This document shows, piece after piece, positions 58,001-64,000 of a stretch of 64,000 nucleotides of DNA. The notes below the pieces were generated by a model. That model did no database searches. It saw nothing but the letters and a program-made list of their open reading frames with translations, and was not told the DNA's origin. Source of the DNA: Isoetes taiwanensis (taxonomy: Eukaryota; Streptophyta; Lycopodiopsida; Isoetales; Isoetaceae); NCBI GenBank assembly GCA_021234155.1, contig JAJEKV010000072.1, positions 2,600,436 through 2,664,435 of the forward strand, written 5' to 3'. The position numbers and the translations under genes were made by a program. The first letter of the stretch is position 1, and each line of letters opens with the position of its first letter.

Positions 58001-59580
58001 ACGCTATGGAAACCCGACCACCCATGCAGCAGAAGAGAAATTAAGGTAACGTTTGCATGTCTTATATGCTTTTAGAGATTACGGTTTTTTATATTTTTCC
58101 TAATGATGTGTATAGTGCCCTTGAAGGTTCTGAAACAACATTACTCATGGCATCAGGCATGTGTGCTGCCACCACTATGTTACTTGCATTGGTGCCGGCC
58201 GGTGGGCATATCATAACTACCACAGACCGTTATCGCCATTACAAGGCGGTTTATTCAGACCGTCCCCGCCAAAATGGGCATTACGGTAACCCCCGAATAG
58301 TTAGCTTGGATTTTTAGTTGTTGTGTTGTTTGCACTTGTTTGTTGTTTGCGTTTTGATCCGCTATTTTTATTAATAATGTTTCGTGGAACAGTGCAATGA
58401 TGATTGACCCCGCGGATATACAATCTCTCCAACATGCATTGGATGAGAACAATGTATGCCTTTTCTCAGGCTAATTTTCTTTCTCTCGTTCATGATTTTG
58501 AGGATTTCAATTTGATTATGACATTTGTGTTTGGCCCAGGTATCATTATTTTTTTCAGAATCTCCAACAAACCCTTATCTTCGTTGTATAGATATTGCTT
58601 TCGTCTCTGAAATGTGTCATAATGTTTGCATTGATGGCACTTTTGCAACCACAATAAATCAGAAGGCTCTGGTGCTTGGAGCAGATATTGTGATCAACTC
58701 GGCAACCAAGTATATTGCTGGTCATAATGACGTAGGTACATGTGGCCATTGCTTTCAGCTACACTGGTGGTTGAATTATGCTGCTGCCATTTTTTGTTTG
58801 CCTAATTTGTGAGGCACTTTGTGGGTTATGCCATGCCATTCTTGATGATTATTATTTCTAGTATCCTTGACTGGATGAATGATAGATAAAAACACTTGAG
58901 CTGGAGATGTTAAATTGTAGTTATGTCCTTGTCTCTAATTGTGCTGCTTGTTATCAGGTGATAGCCGGAAACCTAAGTGGACATTTCCACATTGTGGATG
59001 TCGTCCACAAAATGCACCACATCATAGGTGATGTCCTTGATCCAGTAGGTGTTTATATTTTGTTTATCACTTCCATGACTGGAAATGTTAAAGTCTCCCC
59101 TTTACACAGAATGCTGCTTATCTCATTCTTCGGGGCATGAAGACTCTGGATCTTCGCATAAAGCAGCAGAATCAGACTGCACTGAAGCTTGCTCAGGCTC
59201 TAGAAAGTCATCCTAAGGTACATAATTAGTTCCTATCCATCAAGCTTAATTTATTTTGACACATTCATGTGATATATGAAGATCTCGCGTGTACATTATC
59301 CTGATTTAGAAAGCCATCCTGAACATGAAATTGCCAAGCGACAGATGCGTGGTTATGGTGGTGTAGTCAGTTTTGAGGTATGAACTGCATCATTAGCTGT
59401 TTCAAGGAATATCTGGGCTTTTCCATTTGGCTCTTATAAATTCTAATGGATTTCATTTTGCAGGTTGCTGGTGACTTGGAAACAACATCCAAATTTATCG
59501 ATGGCCTTCAAATTCCATATATCGCCCCATCACTTAAGGTGTTGAAAAAAATCAACCTGTCATGCTCTTGCCATACTTTT

Positions 59581-61240
59581 TCAAGTACTCATATTCCATG
59601 GCCGGCTAGTACTACATGTGTGTGTCCCGGTAGTTTTGAAGGGACACATATTACCATGTTCTGATATTGTATAATTGTATCAGCCTAAGTTAACATTATA
59701 TTATTGTTGCTTTTTTACTAATTGAAGTAATGATAGTGATAAGGTAGGCAATAATGTCGATGTAAGAGCAATTGAGGTAGGTGATAAGGTGGACGTAAAG
59801 CGGTGAATGACCACGTTAGATCTCTTTATGGGATTTTAATTCAAACATGTTTTTGTAAGGTTAGACCTTTGGGAATTCATATCATTAAAGTATTGTTGTT
59901 ATTGTTGTATCGTGGATAAGTTTGAGCTTGAATTAGATCTCATACCTACAATTGGGCATACTACGTTTTTGTATCACCTTTTGGTGAGATCTCATCAGGC
60001 TTACAATTCTAAACCTTTGTATCAGCTTTACATTCTAGGGTTTTTACCAGGCAAATATAGTGCTTCTAGGACATTAAATGTCGTTGGCTTGGAAAACACT
60101 AGGCCCTACACTGTACTTGACTTTAAGATTGTTGTCGTCGATGCACCTTAAACCATAGGGCTCGAAGTTTACAATGATCCAACCGTTGATGACAATTAGA
60201 TCTAATTAGGGTTAAAATCCATAACTTAGAGCATCTTAGAATATTCCTAAGATTACCACAATAACCATTAAGGATTATCACGAAAATCTTCAGAATATTC
60301 CTTTATTCTATTTTTTTGCAGTTCAAAAATTAAGACAAAAGTAAATGCAAAAACATAAGACATTTCTTGCCATTTTAAGAGTCTGGCAATGAACTTATGT
60401 AACCATTCTATACAAAGCTAAACAGGTGTTGTCTTGAAATCAGTGTAACAATTATTATGATCTTGAAATCAGTTTTGTAAATTCAAATTTAAGCTAAATT
60501 TTTGCAATTCACTCCATCCACAATCTTCAGAGCTGTTTTTTTTCATAATGTCATGGTATCAAGTATTGTATTGTTTTGAAGTAGCAATTTTGATTGATTG
60601 TGAAAACATGAAATTGAAGTATGATATAAGCCACTTCACCCTCAGGCCATAGAGGGCAACCCTCCGTGCGCAGCACCTTGTTTTATTTGTTTTGTGTGGA
60701 TACAGGGTCATGGTTTTAAATAATAAAGGGATTTTGATTTTTTTTTCTTTTTAAGACCAGGGATACTGGATTTTGGTTCCAAATCATAAGAGGGAAATGT
60801 ATTCCAGAATACACTACGTTTTGGTGTTTTTTTTTTCTTCTTTGCTCAAGGCGATCTTCCTTTTGCAGACCACGGGCTACCATTTCGAAGTGCGATGGTC
60901 TTGGCATTAGTGCTGGCTAGAGGTTGAGCCATGGCGCTGGCCTTCAAAGTTCGTTTGTGCCAGTTTAGGGTTTTTGCCTAAAGTTTGCTGCTTAAAGTTC
61001 GATTTCGGCCTATGTTGAAGCATTTAGCGACTTAAAAACCTTTGATAGAGCATCTGGCGACTTCGAAGCTTCTGCCCTGAAGCGTGATTTTCCCAGGACA
61101 GTGAAGGTTGTAAGGAATCAGGTCTGTTTCTCTTAACTTTCTCACCTTTCTGCCATTTTTCTCACTTTATTGTTCATAATCGGATATGGGCTATTCCGCT
61201 TTCTATTGTTCTACCTTTCCTTTGGCCTAACAAATGTTTC
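59581..61240. other. Interior of the 11.3-kb element, no clear gene
   Basis: At 60,640-60,820 sequence resembling the left subterminal region reappears: an ATTTGT...GTGG-GATA-AGG...AAAGGGATT block and one ATGTATTCCAGAATACACTA palindrome at 60,797-60,816. No coding motif. Confidence 0.4.
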
Positions 61241-61244
61241 CTCT

Positions 61245-61600
61245 TTGCTGGGCCCCATCATTAAGGCAGCTATCAATACGTGTTGCAACATAGAGCTACT
61301 TCCTGTATCAGACGAAGTATACTCTAAAGATTTTGCATTACAGCTATAGAACAATCTTTTGCCTCGCTTTATGTTTTCATGACTGTTATGCTTTTAGTTA
61401 TTCTGCCTTTCCTTTGGCCGAGTAAATGTTCCCCTGTCATCAAGGCAGCTAGTAATATGTGCTGCAACGTTGAGTAAATGCTCGACCCTGTCATCAAGAC
61501 AGCTAGTAATATGTGCTGCAACGTGGAGCTACTTGCTGCATTAGATAAAGTATGCTCTAAAGGTCTTGCATTACAGTTAATAGAAGAATCTGTTTCCATA
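61245..61600 (+). repeat. Diverged repeats of an exon-like segment
   Basis: Three copies of CATCAAGGCAGCTAGTAATATGTGCTGCAACG-type sequence lie near 61,257, 61,438 and 61,494. The first and third continue into GAGCTACTT...GCATTACAG and translate similarly (CCNVELLAALDKVCSKGLAL versus CCNIELLPVSDEVYSKDFAL). It may be a captured exon duplicated within the element. The parent gene is not recognised. Confidence 0.55.
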
Positions 61601-62349
61601 TATCGAGCTTTCATGGTTCGTCTATATCAGTATTTCTGGGCAGGAAGTCTACACAAAATAGAATCGGCATGAAGTTAGTATATGGAGCTAAATATTTCGG
61701 CCTTCTCAAACAGGTTTGATTGTCTATCTACTTGTAAAAATAAGGCAAGATTAATTCGCCCTGATTGCTAAAGAAAGACAACCCATTTTCATAGATTTGC
61801 CCTCTATGGTTGAAAAATCTCAAAACTGTTATGGCTACAGACTGAATGTCATCTTCTGGTAATTACAGGTAGCCATCCTGCATTTACATGACAGTAACAG
61901 AAACATGTTTCTTGATAGCTCAATAGATGTTTCTTGATTTATACTCTCTCTCAATAGCTGGTACGTCATTTTCAGAACTTATTGTATCTTGAATATGCCT
62001 ACATTTTACATGCAACTATTTCATAAGCAGGAATTTTGTTGCATTTATTATGCATCTTTATATCATGGAATAATATATTGGACATCTTTATCTGAAGGAG
62101 AAAACATGCCTTTTATTACATATGCATCTTCTCTACAAAGGCATGCTCATCTGATCAGTATGATGTTTAAAGCACTTAATACTTCCTTTCGATTAAGATA
62201 TAAAATAGTCATCATTTTCTAGGTTTGGAATGTCTAATTATCGTTGAATTTGAGTCTTTGAGGTCCTTGAGTCTTGACATAGCATGCTTACCATAGCATA
62301 TGAGGTGTAGATGATTATACAATAGTTAGGCTCACTATAAAACGTGTTT

Positions 62350-62475
62350 TGTTACAATATTGGAACAGTAAATAGTATGGTGAATAGTATTGCAAATATT
62401 GGAACAGTAAATAGTATGGTGAATAGTATTTCAATATTGGAATAGTATTGCAAATAGTATGGTGAATAGTGTAAC
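62350..62475 (+). repeat. Tandem repeat, about 39-bp unit
   Basis: Units of AATATTGGAACAGTAAATAG then TATGGTGAATAGTATT occur three times, the last ones shortened. Confidence 0.75.
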
Positions 62476-62974
62476 TTTGGAACAATGCGGAACTCGTAAT
62501 TCAGGATGGTGATATGTAGCACGTGTGCCATTAAAATATTGTAACTTCTCTCTGCGGTGTTTTTCTTTTTAATATTCTGTATCCATTGCTAGTCATTATT
62601 GTATAAATAACAATTGAGCTTGCAAAAATGTTAATATCCTCTAAATAACTTAGTTTTTTTTCCTTCACGTGTATCTTTGAATCGTTTTTGAAATTAGCCT
62701 TGGGTACTATATCATATGTGGCATAAAAGAGAAAATTTGCCAGTATTAGCTAATCTCAAATTACATAGTTCGCCACCTATTTAAAGATTTCTCTTAAGGG
62801 AAACCCTGGTGCCTGATGAGCAAAAATTTAACAGCAATACTAGGAAATTCCTTCTTGCATATTTTGAAACCTTATTAATGTAAATATTTTAAAACAATAT
62901 TCAAAATGACACTCTTGGTTTGTAAAGGTCTCGTGTTATTGTGCATTCTACGGAACGTTATTCGAAATGATGTT

Positions 62975-63209
62975 CTTGGGATGTATTCTGGAATAGCGTA
63001 AGAGGTTTAATAGGCAATATATTGTTCCGGAATACACGTTTGATTTCTTGTAAAGCAAAGCTGTATTTCAAAATACACATTTGCTTTCTAAGAAAAGCAA
63101 AAGTGTATTCTGGAATACATTTTTGCTTTTTGTAAAAATCCAAAGTGTATTCTCGAATACAAATTTGTTTTTTAGAAACGCAAAAGTGTATTCCAGAATA
63201 CACTTTTGT
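62975..63209. repeat. Palindrome array, right subterminal (6 copies)
   Basis: Copies near 62,981, 63,023, 63,061, 63,095, 63,142 and 63,180, with consensus AAGTGTATTCNNGAATACAC, spaced about 40 bp. The copy at 63,095-63,130 forms about 36 bp of near-perfect dyad (AAAAGCAAAAGTGTATTC...). Same family as 52,777-52,880. Confidence 0.85.
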
Positions 63210-63715
63210 TTTTACATTTTTTGTTTTTTGTGTCCTAGTGTTCATTTGTTGACTTGGGTATTTTTTTGTTTTTTATTCAGCCAATAAAACATCATAATAT
63301 GTCAAACATATTTGATAGAACAACTAGTCGTGGAGACTTGGGATAGATAATCAGTTGCAACGTCTGATGAGCGTATTGTTCAATATACACCAAATTCTGA
63401 CGGTGCCAAATTAATGTACCAAAAAAATTTAAAGAAATAAATATTATTTTTTCTTCTCTATTTTGATGTTTTTGATATTTCACTTTCAAAAATTATGTAT
63501 TCATGTCTAGGTTTTGCCATTTCAAGGGTGTTTCTTTGCAAAAAACAAACTTGACACTTAATGAAGAGTTAAAATGAGGGGAAAAAAAAAACTGAACCTT
63601 TTCAAATTCTCAACTTTATAAAAAAAAGGCCAATTTTAAGAGCATGGCATTTTTTTAAAGGGAATCTTTGAAACGGGAGTTCTGCAACACTCCCGTTTAA
63701 TTTGCAACCTTGTTT

Positions 63716-64000
63716 GGATCTCTGTCACTTAATATCTTTGAATGCAGAGGCATGGCCTGCAAATCCAGTCAAGGGTATGATCTGGCATAGCTCTCTCCGC
63801 CACAGTCTCAGCGCTGCCAAATTCGAAGGATTTCTGTGTTTTAAAAAGTTTTGTCCCTTTTCATGATGTGGGCAATAGATTTGCCCACCGAAATTAGCTG
63901 GCTTCATGCTTGCTTTTCCATCCTCAAGTTTATTGGGTGTGCTCAAGTCTGCTTTTCCATCCTCAAGTTTATTGGGTGTGTAAAATAGCAATTGCTGATC
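63716..64000. other. Right flank of the element
   Basis: An open frame from about 63,745 reads AWPANPVKGMIWHSSLRHSL then SAAKFEGFLCFKKFCPF and stops. It is unrecognised. A perfect 31-bp direct repeat (TGCTTTTCCATCCTCAAGTT...) occurs at 63,911 and 63,950. Confidence 0.35.

Larger units (their letters stand above)
54106..59580 (+). pseudogene. CGS1: Cystathionine gamma-synthase, broken copy with MTO1 element
   Basis: PLP enzyme of plastid methionine synthesis, joining O-phosphohomoserine and cysteine. The 5' exon gives FPPNFARQLSIKARRNCSNI then GVAQVVAAS, which contains the plant MTO1 region through which S-adenosylmethionine represses the mRNA. That exon is split by a 2.95-kb insertion (54,392-57,341) and resumes as ALFIVPGVSKLPFVDGVNM. 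Later exons read TIPLVQTSTYTFKNTAQLIQ, EGKYASFEYGRYGNPTTHAA (about 57,970-58,046), LLMASGMCAATTMLLALVPA (58,110-58,290), ESPTNPYLRCIDIAFVSEMC and NSATKYIAGHNDV with the PLP lysine (58,541-58,733), [43 protein letters not shown] and LQIPYIAPSLK (to 59,540). Breaks: a one-base insertion after TTTDRYRH near 58,240, a short deletion before VCIDGTFAT, and loss of the C-terminus after about 59,580. The start codon given is only the first ATG; a normal transit peptide is not evident. Confidence 0.85.
52411..63715. mobile_element. 11.3-kb inverted-repeat element enclosing NSE4 and cystathionine gamma-synthase pieces
   Basis: The left end reads AAACAAGGTTGCGTATTAAA then CGGGAG...CGGGAG, then AAAGATTCCCC. 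The right end (63,715 leftward) reads AAACAAGGTTGCAAATTAAA then CGGGAG...CTCCCG, then AAAGATTCCC. The outer 20 bases match except two. The right end can form its own hairpin (ACGGGAGT/ACTCCCGT). Inside both ends lie arrays of the palindrome GTGTATTCTGGAATACAC. The interior holds broken host-gene pieces and no transposase, so it looks like a very large non-autonomous Pack-type element. Flanks (TCTCTCTGG / GGATCTCTG) show no clean target duplication. Confidence 0.6.

Noticed and set aside
62975-63209. Regularly spaced palindromes resembling a CRISPR array
   Set aside because: Plant nuclear context, variable repeat copies, linkers that are themselves A/T-rich and repeated, and a location just inside a transposon end. 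No cas genes.
52402-63724. 9-bp target duplication TCTCTCTGG / GGATCTCTG around the large element
   Set aside because: The two flanks do not match in register. The resemblance is only a shared ATCTCT word.

Overview
This window is nuclear DNA from a land plant. It contains a class VIII (plant-type) myosin, a plastid omega-3 fatty-acid desaturase, a cystathionine gamma-synthase copy with the plant MTO1 element, and plant LTR retrotransposons primed by initiator tRNA-Met. Genes have many short GT-AG exons, and most of the rest is transposon-derived. I cannot name the species. The long myosin VIII with six IQ motifs and the LINE with a pentanucleotide tail would suit a non-angiosperm plant, but that is a weak inference.

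Layout. 0-10 kb is accessory DNA. Ty3/gypsy reverse transcriptase (about 1.5-1.9 kb) and RNase H (about 7.1-7.5 kb) remnants lie on either side of a 2.85-kb inverted-repeat element (3,897-6,749). That element carries broken pieces of a receptor-like kinase and, on the other strand, a beta-hexosaminidase. 11.2-19.1 kb is an intact 23-exon myosin VIII gene with an intron and an upstream ORF in its leader. 20-25.6 kb holds a MITE, tandem repeats, an RPA1-like exon, a complete 433-bp TRIM retrotransposon and a decayed LINE ending in (CTATT)n.

26-37 kb holds two convergent genes of transposon character. The plus-strand gene joins a coiled coil, a RING-like Cys/His segment, an FCP1-like HAD domain and a Ulp1 (C48) protease. 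The minus-strand gene is a broken transposase-like gene, with a poly(A) retroelement inserted downstream of it. 37-46 kb is mostly minus-strand LTR retrotransposon, including gag, protease, a primer-binding site and an inferred 2.1-kb LTR.

49.1-51.0 kb is an intact eight-exon plastid omega-3 desaturase gene. From 52.4 to 63.7 kb lies an 11.3-kb element with hairpin-forming terminal inverted repeats and arrays of a palindrome near both ends. It encloses an intronless NSE4 fragment and a multi-exon cystathionine gamma-synthase pseudogene. A second 2.95-kb element of similar design sits inside the synthase's first coding exon and has its own, different palindrome array.

Only the myosin and desaturase genes look intact and conventional. 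The FCP1/Ulp1 gene is the most unusual coding locus. The nested palindrome-rich elements that carry gene pieces are the most unusual non-coding structure.
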